From the NCBI GenBank assembly GCA_029821635.1, contig JALGSW010000004.1, positions 1 through 60,755 of the forward strand: DNA of 60,755 nt, written 5' to 3'. Positions 7,429-16,267 of this stretch are shown here, in pieces; the stretch's first letter is position 1; each line of letters opens with the position of its first letter. The notes beneath the pieces were generated by a model. It was not told the DNA's origin and did no database searches. It was given only the letters and a program-made list of their open reading frames with translations. This stretch comes from Candidatus Zipacnadia bacterium (GTDB lineage Bacteria; Armatimonadota; Zipacnadia; Zipacnadales; UBA5352). The translations under genes and the position numbers were made by a program.

Positions 7429-8979
7429 ATGCGCGGGTCAAGGCCGATCGTGATACCCACCGCGGCGCTGCTCCTGGCGCTTGCCATCGGCGCCGCCGCC
7501 GACGACATCAGACTGGTAGAAGCGCGCAACGTCAACGATCAGACGATCGTCATCGACCTGTCCTGGGCCCTCACATCGCAGCACGACGCCGACGTGGTGC
7601 TGCTCCTCCGACCCCTGCCGCGCACCGCCACCCGCGAGCTGGAGATCACGCCGATGTTCCTCCCGGTGACGGGCGGCGAGACCTACCGCACCGCCAGCTT
7701 CCGCGTGCGTCACACCGGCGCGACCGAACTCGGCATCAGGGCGTTCGCAGCGGGCTTCGCAGAGACCGGCGAGGGCCTGCAGCGCCCCTTCTTCACGAGA
7801 CAGCTCGAAGCACTCACCGTCTTCCCTGCTCAGCAGGTCGGCGGAGCCACGACGATGGCGCCGCAGACCTCGGTCGGGTCCGGCGTCGCTCCCGGGCGGT
7901 CCGCAAAGCTTCGGGCGCTGCTCCAGCGGATGACGCAGCAGGGGAAGAGCCCGCAGGAGACCATGCGCAGCGGCCCCGTGCGCCGCTGGCTGATGCTCAA
8001 CGCAGCGGTCAATCAGGAGGACGCCGCCGCCGCCGACCTTGAGGTCGCGGAGAACATGGCCACCTACGAGCCACCGACCGGCGATGCCGAGGGTGTGATC
8101 GAGGTCGGCCCGGCGCCGACAGAGCATCCGGCGGGCAGCGATGGCGCACAGCGCGTCCCGGAGCTGCGCGTCACGAGCATCGAGGCGCACCAGCGCGGGC
8201 TCTACGTGATCAACTTCACCTACCGCATCGCCGACGTGGTCGGCCGGACGCCGCTGACCTTCGACGTGGAGTTCGAGGGCTCCACGAACCAGTGGGTGAC
8301 GCAGCAGCCCTTCCTGCATCACTACCCCGAGCGCGACTACTCAGGCAACGGCTTCATCACGCTGTGGATCGACTCGCCGGACGCCCCGCTCTCCCTCGGG
8401 CAGGCCGAGGCGCGGCTGCGCGCGCGCGGCAAGCGAGGGGCGGTGCTGGGCAGCGTGACGATCCAGCCGAGCTTCTCCTGGTACAAGGCCTACGACTCGA
8501 TCACCTACCAGAACCTCGTGGACTACTGCGCCGGTCCGGACGCGGTGCGCCGCGATGCGGTTGGGCTGAACGAGGGCGACTTCTCGCTGAAGGAGTACTT
8601 CCACGATCGCTACGATCAGGAGCCCCCGATGCTGATCTTCAAGACCGCCGGGGGTATCTACTGCCGCGGCCTGTTCATGCCGCACCGCGGTGGGCAGGGG
8701 CTCGAGGGCGTCTGGCTCGTGGACCTCGACTGCTTCGACGCAGCCAGGACCCCGTGGGACGCGGGCTACCTCGACGGCCACCTCCCCGCGGACCCGGACG
8801 ACTGGCTGATCTCGCGGCGGTCGTATGACAACGGCGCGCTGCTCACCGCCGGAATGCTCTTCGACCTTGACCGTAGCGGCGGGAACTGCACCTCGGTCGA
8901 AGCGGACATCGCCGTGCAGCGGGACGCGAACGGGAAGTATTTCCTCACCACCATGAACGGTTGCACGATGTACTACTAA
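7429..8979 (+). CDS. Secreted protein of unknown function
   Basis: A GGAGGTG site at 7417-7423 fixes the ATG at 7429, giving 516 residues. It opens with a clear signal peptide (MRGSRPIVIP then a hydrophobic run ending GAAADD). The first 100 residues are predicted beta-rich (DDIRLVEARNVNDQTIVIDL). The middle (about 140-230) is low complexity, and the C-terminal half has several aromatic and cysteine-containing stretches (YQNLVDYCAGPDAV, GNCTSVEADI, MNGCTMYY). No known domain was recognised. It lies 13 bases upstream of a secreted papain-like protease, so it may be the protease's substrate, inhibitor or partner; that is inference. Confidence 0.75.
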   Translation: MRGSRPIVIPTAALLLALAIGAAADDIRLVEARNVNDQTIVIDLSWALTSQHDADVVLLLRPLPRTATRELEITPMFLPVTGGETYRTASFRVRHTGATELGIRAFAAGFAETGEGLQRPFFTRQLEALTVFPAQQVGGATTMAPQTSVGSGVAPGRSAKLRALLQRMTQQGKSPQETMRSGPVRRWLMLNAAVNQEDAAAADLEVAENMATYEPPTGDAEGVIEVGPAPTEHPAGSDGAQRVPELRVTSIEAHQRGLYVINFTYRIADVVGRTPLTFDVEFEGSTNQWVTQQPFLHHYPERDYSGNGFITLWIDSPDAPLSLGQAEARLRARGKRGAVLGSVTIQPSFSWYKAYDSITYQNLVDYCAGPDAVRRDAVGLNEGDFSLKEYFHDRYDQEPPMLIFKTAGGIYCRGLFMPHRGGQGLEGVWLVDLDCFDAARTPWDAGYLDGHLPADPDDWLISRRSYDNGALLTAGMLFDLDRSGGNCTSVEADIAVQRDANGKYFLTTMNGCTMYY

Positions 8980-8992
8980 GGAGGGCAGGAAG

Positions 8993-10303
8993 ATGACCAT
9001 GCGCAAGTCAATCGGCAGCATCATCGCCCTGGCGGCGGCCATCGTGATCTGCACTCCGGTGTCCGCTCAGGCGCAGCAACCGCTGGCCGGTCCGGCGGCG
9101 GCAGTGATCACCACGCCCGCCCAGCAGCAGGCGGTGGCGACCGCGCTGCGCCCGCAGCCGCTGCAGCCTTACACCCGCGGGGAGCGCCGCGGCCGCCCGC
9201 TGGCGGTCTTCGAGAACGGCCACGAGTACGTGATGATCCCCGAGGAAGAGTACCTCGACGAACTGCGCAAGCGCGATGCCATCGGCAACATGTCCGCGGA
9301 GGCCGAGCCCGATCCGGCGGGGCTGATCGACAAGGACTACTCGGACCTCGCGCCCGACAAGTTTGTGCATGTGCTCGACTACCTCACTCCGGTGAGGAGC
9401 CAGGCGGGGCGGGGGATGTGCCACGCTTTCGCCGGGACGGCCATGCTCGAGACGCTGATCAAGCGGCGGCTGATGCGCCAGGACCTCCCCGAGCACCTCA
9501 CCGAGGTGGACCTCTCCGAGGAGTGGTACTGCTTCCAGTCGATGCACCGCAAGTCGGACTACTACGCCGCGCCCGAGTTCGGCGGCGAGGGCTTCTTCGG
9601 CTACCTCGACCTGGAGCGCGTCATGGACAAGGACTTCGTGATGGAGGCCTACTGGCCCTACGAGCCGGACTCGTGGCCGGACACGCCCGGTCACGCGGCG
9701 GAGGCCGACTGGCTGGACGGGAGCGCGTGCGCGTGGGAGTGGTGGGCGCATCGGCAGCCCGGCAAGCTCGCGCCCGGATGTGTCTCGCAGTTCCGCGACT
9801 ACACCTCGCCCGCCGGGCCGATGCTGTCGATCAGAGTGGAGAGCAGCCGGTTCATTGGCGAGCCCGACGAGGGCTTCGACCTCGCCCGCAGCGAGATCGC
9901 GGAGGGCCGCCCGATCATGGTCTCGCTCGTGTGGCCGGGCATGCTCCTCACGAACCCGCAGCGCACGATGTACTGCGTCAACGAAGACTATCCCTTCGAG
10001 GCGCTGGAGGCCAGGCTCGCGGGGGAGGTAACCGACGATCAGAAGCAGGAGTGGGACGACGCGTACCTGGAGGGCCACGAGGTGCTGCTGGTCGGCTACG
10101 GCAAGCCCGGTACCGACTGCGAGGGCATTTGGATGGTGAAGAACAGTTGGGGGCTCGACACCGGCAACGACGGGATCGTGTATCTGACGGAGGGCATCCT
10201 GCGGCTCTCGTACGTGGACTTCGGGATCGGCCGGCTCACTGAGAGCGCCAAGGCCGACATCGACCGCTTCGGAGAGACGATGGTGGAGCAGCTCAATCGC
10301 TGA
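8993..10303 (+). CDS. Secreted papain-like (C1A family) cysteine protease
   Basis: The 436-residue protein has a signal peptide ending near VSAQAQQ, a pro-region of roughly 100 residues, and a papain-fold domain with the full catalytic set: Gln137 and Cys143 in QAGRGMCHAFA, His362 in GHEVLLVGYG and Asn384 in MVKNSWG. A GGAGG site precedes the ATG at 8993 (an in-frame ATG at 8999 is also possible). The domain carries a large insertion rich in Trp and Tyr between Cys and His. It sits between two unrecognised genes, the upstream one also exported, apparently one operon. It probably acts outside the cytoplasmic membrane. The substrate is not evident. Confidence 0.88.
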   Translation: MTMRKSIGSIIALAAAIVICTPVSAQAQQPLAGPAAAVITTPAQQQAVATALRPQPLQPYTRGERRGRPLAVFENGHEYVMIPEEEYLDELRKRDAIGNMSAEAEPDPAGLIDKDYSDLAPDKFVHVLDYLTPVRSQAGRGMCHAFAGTAMLETLIKRRLMRQDLPEHLTEVDLSEEWYCFQSMHRKSDYYAAPEFGGEGFFGYLDLERVMDKDFVMEAYWPYEPDSWPDTPGHAAEADWLDGSACAWEWWAHRQPGKLAPGCVSQFRDYTSPAGPMLSIRVESSRFIGEPDEGFDLARSEIAEGRPIMVSLVWPGMLLTNPQRTMYCVNEDYPFEALEARLAGEVTDDQKQEWDDAYLEGHEVLLVGYGKPGTDCEGIWMVKNSWGLDTGNDGIVYLTEGILRLSYVDFGIGRLTESAKADIDRFGETMVEQLNR

Positions 10304-10323
10304 TGGCCGGGAGGGTCGGATCG

Positions 10324-11052
10324 ATGGCACAGGCGTATGACTTCAGCCGCTCCTTTGCTACGTTCGCGACGAAGGGGCGGACGAACCACGCGCGCATCCA
10401 GGCCGAGGCTGTCTGCGAGCTCGCGGGGGGCGGCCGCTACGTGCTGGTCGCCTCCTGCAAGTCCGAGGACACCTACGCCGAGCGCAACCTGTTCAAGCAG
10501 CCGAACTACGACTTCTGCGCGATCTTCGGCGCGGAAGAGTACTGCATCGTGCGCGTGGGCCTGCCGGTGACGGCCTGCTGGCTCGAGACTGGCCTGAGCG
10601 CAGACCGCTTCGAGGGCCGCGGGCGCGGGGTGCGCATCGACCTCGTGCAGGCGGAGGCCGAACTGTGCGCGGACCCGCGCGCGGTGGTCGAGGCCACGCT
10701 GGGGAATAGGCCGCTGGTGGGGCGCACGGAGCTGCTCGACGAGGCGGGGGAGGCGCTCGCGCTGCTGGAGTATCCGATCAAGACGATGAACGCGAACGAT
10801 CCCGAGCACTCCCCGAGTGGGGACTGGATCTTCCAGGTGGACACCGGGCCGATCGTTGCGCCAGCGGAGCGCGCGCATGGCGATCTTGAGGTCGAGGGTC
10901 TGGAGATGGCGTTCATCGCGTGGAACGCGCCGGACTGGGCGGAGCTGATAGTGCTGGAGCCGGTGCGCCTGAGCTACAGCGACGACTGCGCGGGGCACTA
11001 CTCGCGGGTGCGCGTCGTGAACGCGCGCAACGAGGTGCTGGTGGTCCAGTAG
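10324..11052 (+). CDS. Protein of unknown function, third gene of the protease operon
   Basis: The likely start is the ATG at 10324 with a GGGAGG site upstream (242 residues). An alternative ATG at 10303 overlaps the protease stop codon as TGATG and could be translationally coupled. No signal peptide or membrane segment is seen. Distinct features are a basic N-terminus (FATKGRTNHARIQAEAVCE), a central cysteine-containing beta stretch (CAIFGAEEYCIVRVGLPVT), and an acidic C-terminal half. No family was recognised. The stop codon TAG is the first part of a dispersed palindromic repeat, so the repeat may have reset the 3' end of this gene. Confidence 0.7.
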   Translation: MAQAYDFSRSFATFATKGRTNHARIQAEAVCELAGGGRYVLVASCKSEDTYAERNLFKQPNYDFCAIFGAEEYCIVRVGLPVTACWLETGLSADRFEGRGRGVRIDLVQAEAELCADPRAVVEATLGNRPLVGRTELLDEAGEALALLEYPIKTMNANDPEHSPSGDWIFQVDTGPIVAPAERAHGDLEVEGLEMAFIAWNAPDWAELIVLEPVRLSYSDDCAGHYSRVRVVNARNEVLVVQ

Positions 11053-11410
11053 GACAGGCTTTCCAGCCTGTCGAGGCCGATTGGAGGGGCGACGGCCGTT
11101 GCCGTGGAGGGGCCGCACGAGCCGCCCGCGTCGTTTGCGGTGGTCCCGCCCGAGGGCGGGACCCCGGCCGTTTGTCGTTCGGGGCAGCGAGAGCCCTCTA
11201 CTTTGCACTGGTGCGCGGGCCGACTTCGCGCGCCCATCCTCGCTGACGCTCGGACGGGGCGCTCAGGCGGCCCCTCCGTACGGCAAACGACCCTCACGCA
11301 ATCTGTGGGTAATGGTGAGCCCCGGAACGGGGGGGGGCGGGGGAGGGGACTTGCGCGCCACCCCCCCGGCTCCCTCACGATGGTCCCCCCATCGCTCGGC
11401 TGACCCTAGC
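11050..11410. repeat. Chain of palindromic repeat modules between convergent genes
   Basis: The whole gap between two convergent genes is repeat-derived. It starts with a GACAGGC/GCCTGTC palindrome at 11053-11072. It continues with a GGTCCCGCC/GGCGGGACC hairpin (11142-11163). Next is the scaffold module GCGGGCCGACTTCG (11215-11228), a variable hairpin, and CTCAGGCGGCCCCTCC running to 11282. It ends in G- and C-tracts at 11329-11400. The scaffold module recurs at 54601-54666 (inverted) and 54719-54778. No gene is supported here. Confidence 0.8.
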
Positions 11411-11418
11411 GGGACGCG

Positions 11419-12495
11419 CTATGCATTCATCAGGAATGATTGGTACTCTTCGAAGGACATGCGTCTTACGAGCTTGGTTCGGTGTCCTACGGCACGAGAC
11501 AAGGCGGAGCGGATTCTCACAACGGCATCATCGTTGGGGTTGACGATATGGAGATGCACGAGCTTCTTCTTGTTCGGAACATCCGCGGTTGTGTCCATCT
11601 GAAGCAGCGCGCGAAACAAAATGTCGGTCTTCGGGAGAGAGTAGCCCACCACGATCATGGCGCGGGCGTTGCGGAGAGCTCTTCGGGCCTCCTTCCACAG
11701 AGAGGTGAATGGCTCTTGCCTCGTTATGCCCTTGTTCCACGCTGGCGGCACAATCAGGGGGTCCTCGTTGGCGTAAGACTGTGCCTCGAGCGAAACCGGG
11801 GGGCAGTCCGTCCCAGGTGCGGGGCGGGCCCAATGAGTGGAACCGTGCAGTTTCAGCAGCTTGACGGACCCATGTGTAGGCCGTCCTGGCGTAGGCGTGC
11901 CCGTCCACTGGTCTGCTTCCCCGCACACCTCGACACCGTAGCGCTCACCACCACGCCACCTGTTGCCCGCACGATGGTAGAGCGCGCGGTCGATGACCGT
12001 GTCGTAGTTGAACGAGATCACCGTATCCCCGGGCTCCAGTCGGGAGGCTATGTCTTGGTGATAGGCACATCCACGCTTCTCGCAGCTTTCTCGTAGCATC
12101 GCGACTAGCACGCGCCTAAAGCCCGCGTCTGCTTGGGCATAGCGCTGGTTGATCCGCCCTGCGCCGATATTGAGCTCCTGACAGACCGCATTGCAGAACT
12201 CGATGTGGGTGAAGTATTCCTCCATTCCCACGCCGGCCGTCAGCCCGAAATCCTCGTGAAGCACCGTGCGCAGTTTGTCGGCCTCAGTCGCGGCAGCGCC
12301 GCGTAGCAGGTGGGTCAGCTCGAAGAAGTCACAGTCTAGGAAAGGGGGCAGCGTCATGTGCTTGGCGGAGCTGGCGCCCCGTGTCGCCCCAGCGCCAAGA
12401 ACCAGAACCGTCGGATACGATGTCGTCGAGCTGAAGAAGACCAATGGTCGTAGCCCCCTCTGAACCGCGCCGAGCACTTGCTGTGCTGAGGCCAT
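11419..12495 (-). CDS. SIR2-like domain protein, probable anti-phage NADase
   Basis: The 358-residue protein shows the SIR2-like Rossmann fold: the Gly-rich loop VLVLGAGATRG at about residues 30-40, ISFNYDTVIDRALY with the Asn-Tyr-Asp typical of SIR2_2 proteins, LLKLHGSTHW with the putative catalytic His, and a late MIVVGYSLPKTDILF. Such stand-alone SIR2 proteins are commonly NAD-depleting defence effectors. Start at 12495 is chosen because the ATG lies 6 bases after the stop of the upstream DUF4838 gene and keeps the Rossmann fold near the N-terminus. Base composition is visibly less GC-rich than the neighbours, consistent with transfer. No cognate defence partner (such as Argonaute, HerA or a second effector) lies beside it. 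Confidence 0.82.
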   Translation of the reverse strand: MASAQQVLGAVQRGLRPLVFFSSTTSYPTVLVLGAGATRGASSAKHMTLPPFLDCDFFELTHLLRGAAATEADKLRTVLHEDFGLTAGVGMEEYFTHIEFCNAVCQELNIGAGRINQRYAQADAGFRRVLVAMLRESCEKRGCAYHQDIASRLEPGDTVISFNYDTVIDRALYHRAGNRWRGGERYGVEVCGEADQWTGTPTPGRPTHGSVKLLKLHGSTHWARPAPGTDCPPVSLEAQSYANEDPLIVPPAWNKGITRQEPFTSLWKEARRALRNARAMIVVGYSLPKTDILFRALLQMDTTADVPNKKKLVHLHIVNPNDDAVVRIRSALSRAVGHRTKLVRRMSFEEYQSFLMNA

Positions 12496-12500
12496 CTTCG

Positions 12501-15029
12501 CTACTCTTCCCCCAGCACCTCCGTGGGCGCCAGCACCGCGCTCGGGGTCTGCGACAGCAGCGGCGGGACGCCCAGCAGCGTCAGGCTGCAGTCCTCGCAC
12601 TTGTCCACGCTCAGCGACCAGACGCTCTCGCGCTGGCCCTCCGGCACGTCCACCGCGAAGGCCTCGCCCAGCGTGTAGTTCCCCGCCTCCTCCAGCACCA
12701 TTTCGCCCGCCGGGTCGAAGACGCGCAGCCGGCCGTGGTGGTCGCGCGTCTGCAGCGTTACCGCGAAGCGCTCCGTCCCCGTGGGCACGAAGAAGTGCAG
12801 CTTCCCGCCGGTCCCGCCGATGAAGGTCAGCGGCGCCTCCTCGCTCGCCACGAACGCGTGCGCCTGCGCGCCGAAGCCGAGCCGCACCGCCGAGCCCTTG
12901 ATAGGCAGCACCAGCAGCCTCGTGAGGCCCGCGCGCCCGGCGTCGAGTTGCGTGAGCTGCCCCTCGCCGGCCATCCTCAGCGTGTCGGGCTGGGCGCCAC
13001 CGGTGTCCACCGGCATCTCCTGCGCGACGCCCGCCTCCAGCTCCACGGTCACCAGGTCGCCGCCATCGAGGTCCTCAGCGATCAGCACACAGCCCATCTG
13101 CCGCACGAGGCCTGTCGTCGCTGCGAGGCGGATCACGCCGTCCTCAGGCGCGACCACGTACGCGCGGTTCTCGCCGCGCAGAGCCGTCGCGGCCACCGGG
13201 CCCTCGGCCTCGGGCGCGACCGGCACGAGCTCCTCGGAGTGCGCGACGTTCGCGACGCCCAGCGGCTGGTAGTCGCGCAGGTCCTGCTGGAACTGCGCGT
13301 CGACGAGCGCGGCGGTCTCGGGCGCGAAGGGGTCGAGGCGTTCGGTCTTCTTCCACTGCGCGAGCGTCTCCTCGGGGATGTCGAGCTGGCGGTTATTGGG
13401 CTTGCCGACGATCCGGTAGAAGACGTTGACCGCCCCGACCATGTGGAATGGCTCGATAGCGAAGCCGTGGCTCATGCACGCGCCGAGCGTCTCGGTCTTC
13501 TGCTCGGCGGGCGCGCTGCCCCAGTCGCGGTAGAGGCGCAGGTAGTGCAGGTAGGACTTCATGAACATCACGCGCCTGCGGACCTCGTCGGTCTGCGCGA
13601 GCGCATCGGCCTCCTGGAGGTCCCGCAGCGCCAGCGCGAGGCGCTCGCCGGTGACCGGCCGCCCGCCCTCCCAGCGCTCCCAGTAGCGACGCATGGCGGG
13701 CGCGGCCGCGCCCCAGCAGTTCGCGTAGTAATCGGCCAGCAGCTCGTCCAGCGGCAGCTCCATGTCGTACATCTGCCGCGAGGTCAGCCAGTAGCGGGGC
13801 CCGACCGCGCCGAAGTTGTCCTCCGACTCCGCGCTGACGCCGAGGGCCTTCTTGCTCAGCCACCAGCTCAGATTGGCGGCGTCCTGCTGCGGGTCGTACT
13901 GCGGCATCTCCCACGACCACGGGGTGACGGAGTAGTAGGTGCGGATGCCGATGTGATGGCACTTGCTCGACCAGCCCTCGATGATCTGCGGGAGCGTGAA
14001 CTCCCCGGAGATGAACGCGGTCGCGATCCAGATGACGACGTTCTCGCGCGCCTCGATGCTCGGCGGGGGCGAGGTCGGGCCGTAGGCGTACATCGCCACG
14101 TGCTTGCCCGGCATCTGCTCGGCCAGCGCGTCGGCGACGTAGTTCGCCAGCGCCAGCGCGTTGTCCGAGGCCGATCCTTCGGCGCGGCAGGTATCACACT
14201 CGCACCAGCGGTAGCCGTCATTGGGCGAGAGCGAGACCATCGAGGCGTCGGGGTTCTGCTCGAAGAAGTTCAGCGCGTAGGCGACGGCGCGCTCGCGTAC
14301 GTCCGGATTGGTGGTGCAGATCTGGCTTCTGGCCACGCGCACGCCGTCGATGAGCGAGAAGTACTCGGGATGCTCCTTGAACGGGCCGCGCTCGCGCGGG
14401 TCGCAGACCTTTGCGTAGGCATGGCCCATCGAGCCGTTGAACGCGCCGGGCATCATGCTCCGGCGCTGCCACGCGGCGTACTCGTCGTACTGTTGCGCGG
14501 GCAGACGTCTGGAGGCCGCCCAGATGCGCCGGTAGCTCAGCGTCGGCTCGTGCGCGTCATCGATCGCGGGGACGGTCAGCGTGGCCGCCTGCGGGATGCG
14601 CTCGCCCGCCTCCCCCGGCATGAACCAGCGGACGCCGAGCAGTCGCAGGAGATCGTAGGCGGCGTTGAGCGTGCCGAGGTCGGTGCGCCCTGCGACCACG
14701 AGGCGGTCGTCGCCAAGCGTGCGGAGCAGCCGACCCTCGGGGCCGAGGCCGGACAGATCTACCTCCGGCGCATGCGCTGCCACTGCTTCCGCGCCCACAA
14801 TGATCGCGGGTGCGTCTCCCTCGGGCTCGGCGCGGACGGCAAGGTCAGCGCCACTGATCTTCGTGAGGTAGGCGCGCAGTTCGTCCGCCGACAGCGTGAC
14901 GGTCTCCGACGGCTCCGGGCCCGTGACGATCTGCGCGAGGGGGGCGCCATCGCGCACGAGGGTCACGTCGGCGCTGCAGGCGAGTGCCACGAGCAGCGCA
15001 GCGGCGATCAGTGCGAGGCGGGCGGCCAT
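12501..15029 (-). CDS. DUF4838 domain secreted protein (glycoside-hydrolase-like)
   Basis: Started at the ATG at 15029 (GGAGG site 9 bases upstream), the protein is 842 residues with a signal peptide ending near ALACSAD. It has an N-terminal alpha-glucuronidase-like domain (TLSADELRAYLTKISGADL and IIVGAEA), then the DUF4838 core with VSLSPNDGYRWCECDTCRAE and PWSWEMPQYDP. The C-terminal 300 residues are beta-sandwich-like (VRLGFGAQAHAFV, HGRLRVFDPAGEM). DUF4838 proteins are common in polysaccharide-degrading Planctomycetes and Armatimonadota and resemble GH67-type barrels; the substrate is unknown. It lies downstream of a hairpin array that may sit in its leader. Confidence 0.85.
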   Translation of the reverse strand: MAARLALIAAALLVALACSADVTLVRDGAPLAQIVTGPEPSETVTLSADELRAYLTKISGADLAVRAEPEGDAPAIIVGAEAVAAHAPEVDLSGLGPEGRLLRTLGDDRLVVAGRTDLGTLNAAYDLLRLLGVRWFMPGEAGERIPQAATLTVPAIDDAHEPTLSYRRIWAASRRLPAQQYDEYAAWQRRSMMPGAFNGSMGHAYAKVCDPRERGPFKEHPEYFSLIDGVRVARSQICTTNPDVRERAVAYALNFFEQNPDASMVSLSPNDGYRWCECDTCRAEGSASDNALALANYVADALAEQMPGKHVAMYAYGPTSPPPSIEARENVVIWIATAFISGEFTLPQIIEGWSSKCHHIGIRTYYSVTPWSWEMPQYDPQQDAANLSWWLSKKALGVSAESEDNFGAVGPRYWLTSRQMYDMELPLDELLADYYANCWGAAAPAMRRYWERWEGGRPVTGERLALALRDLQEADALAQTDEVRRRVMFMKSYLHYLRLYRDWGSAPAEQKTETLGACMSHGFAIEPFHMVGAVNVFYRIVGKPNNRQLDIPEETLAQWKKTERLDPFAPETAALVDAQFQQDLRDYQPLGVANVAHSEELVPVAPEAEGPVAATALRGENRAYVVAPEDGVIRLAATTGLVRQMGCVLIAEDLDGGDLVTVELEAGVAQEMPVDTGGAQPDTLRMAGEGQLTQLDAGRAGLTRLLVLPIKGSAVRLGFGAQAHAFVASEEAPLTFIGGTGGKLHFFVPTGTERFAVTLQTRDHHGRLRVFDPAGEMVLEEAGNYTLGEAFAVDVPEGQRESVWSLSVDKCEDCSLTLLGVPPLLSQTPSAVLAPTEVLGEE

Positions 15030-15129
15030 GATGCGCCTCCGGCGAACCGGGATCGTTGCTTCGGGGTGAGCTTCGCCGGAAGAGGGGCTGTCTCCTGCGG
15101 GGGCCCTCTGCCGGGCCCCGTACACCATT

Positions 15130-15352
15130 GCGGCCCTCGGTGGGGGGAGACCGAGGGCCGCAAACGTTCCGTCTTTCGACGGAAAACCGTGTTGTGACTG
15201 ACTGCTCATTTCTGCCGCGGCCCCCGGTGGGGGGAGACCGGGAGCCGCGGTGTTCCGTCTTGCGACGGAAAGCTCTACTTGCCCTGCAATACATTCACGC
15301 GACCCCCGGTGGGGGGAGACCGGGGGCCGCGTTGCTCCGCCTTGCGACGGAG
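15130..15352 (-). repeat. Tandem array of three two-hairpin units, possible structured RNA
   Basis: Three units spaced 83-87 bases apart each hold two hairpins. On the minus strand the first has a 7-base stem closed by a GNRA tetraloop (GAAA at 15167-15184, GCAA at 15253-15270 and 15335-15352). Five or fewer bases later a 12-14-base-pair stem displays the invariant loop CTCCCCCC (15130-15161, 15215-15250, 15299-15330). Stem bases differ between units but pairing is kept, including a T-A to C-G change and G-T wobbles. The rest of the 15030-15364 gap shows a further GC hairpin (15098-15120) and no gene. The array lies between the EF-hand and DUF4838 genes, all on the minus strand. Confidence 0.7.
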
Positions 15353-15364
15353 ACACCTTGCGCT

Positions 15365-16267
15365 TCAGAAACCTTCTGCCGGAGCCGCTGGCTCCTCGAC
15401 CTCAACTTCACGGGGTCGGGGCCGCAGCAACTCCTGCAGCTTCGCCATCAACTCGTCTCGGCTTATCGCTTCATCTTCGTTGACGTCGGTGCCATCAAAG
15501 AAGTTCGCCCACTCTTCCTCGGACACCTGCCCGTCTGCATCAGAATCCATCAGGCGAATGATCATCTGAGCCGGGTCCTGCCGCTGGCGCCTGACAGCTC
15601 CGGCCGCTTCGCCGGGCACAGCGGGCATCTCATCCTGCACGACGAACCCGTCGCCATCCCTGTCAAGCTCAGTGAACTTCTCCGCGCTGCCCGGCCATTC
15701 CTCCTGTGACAGCTTGCCATCTTTGTCGGCGTCGAAGTTCTGGACTATCCGCTTCCAGCGCTCTGCCGGGTCCGTTATTGCGGCGATACCGCCGCGTCCG
15801 GCGCCGGGTTTCGCGGCCTGCATGGCCTCTTCCTCGGTAATAACACCATCCCTATTCGCGTCCAGGAAGGTCATCACCTGCTCGGGTCCCTGAAATTCTT
15901 CGGTGGAAATCTCCCCGTCCTTGTCCGCGTCGAAGCGCTCGAGCATCTGCGCCCAGCGCGCGGCCGGGTCCATCTCCCTGCGACCCTCGCCGCCTGCACG
16001 CTGGCCCAGGCCGCGCTGGCCCGCTCCCGCCTGCGCTGCAAGCTCGTCTCGGGCGATACAGCCGTCCGCGTTCTTGTCCATGCGGGCGAAGGCTTCCTCG
16101 GATCCCTTGAACTCGGTCCTGTCGATCTTCCCATCCTGATTCGTGTCGAGCTTGCTGAAGAAGTCGCCTGCCTGCTCACCGTCTGCAGGCTGGGCGTGGA
16201 GGACGCAGGTCCCCGCGAACAGGAGCGTCAGTACCGCGGTCGCTATCAGCAGTCTGTAATGGAACAA
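15365..16267 (-). CDS. Secreted protein with eight EF-hand motifs
   Basis: A TTG at 16267, 8 bases after a GGGAGG site, gives a 300-residue protein that begins directly with a signal peptide (LFHYRLLIATAVLTLLFAG, ending near VLHAQ); an ATG at 16300 in the same frame lacks that spacing. Eight 12-residue EF-hand loops follow: DTNQDGKIDRTE, DKNADGCIARDE, DADKDGEISTEE, DANRDGVITEEE, DADKDGKLSQEE, DRDGDGFVVQDE, DSDADGQVSEEE and DVNEDEAISRDE. The last lacks the usual Gly at position 6. Such proteins bind calcium outside the membrane and are frequent in Planctomycetes. No enzymatic domain is present. It ends near the hairpin array. Confidence 0.85.
   Translation of the reverse strand: MFHYRLLIATAVLTLLFAGTCVLHAQPADGEQAGDFFSKLDTNQDGKIDRTEFKGSEEAFARMDKNADGCIARDELAAQAGAGQRGLGQRAGGEGRREMDPAARWAQMLERFDADKDGEISTEEFQGPEQVMTFLDANRDGVITEEEAMQAAKPGAGRGGIAAITDPAERWKRIVQNFDADKDGKLSQEEWPGSAEKFTELDRDGDGFVVQDEMPAVPGEAAGAVRRQRQDPAQMIIRLMDSDADGQVSEEEWANFFDGTDVNEDEAISRDELMAKLQELLRPRPREVEVEEPAAPAEGF

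Noticed and set aside
12444-15197. A 917-codon plus-strand frame opposite the DUF4838 gene
   Set aside because: Its product is an Arg/His/Leu-rich mirror with no domain, and the minus strand has a clear signal peptide, ribosome site and family motifs.
15130-15352. CRISPR array
   Set aside because: Units are two-hairpin structures that vary in the stems, there are only three, and the intervening DNA is not spacer-like; no cas genes are present.
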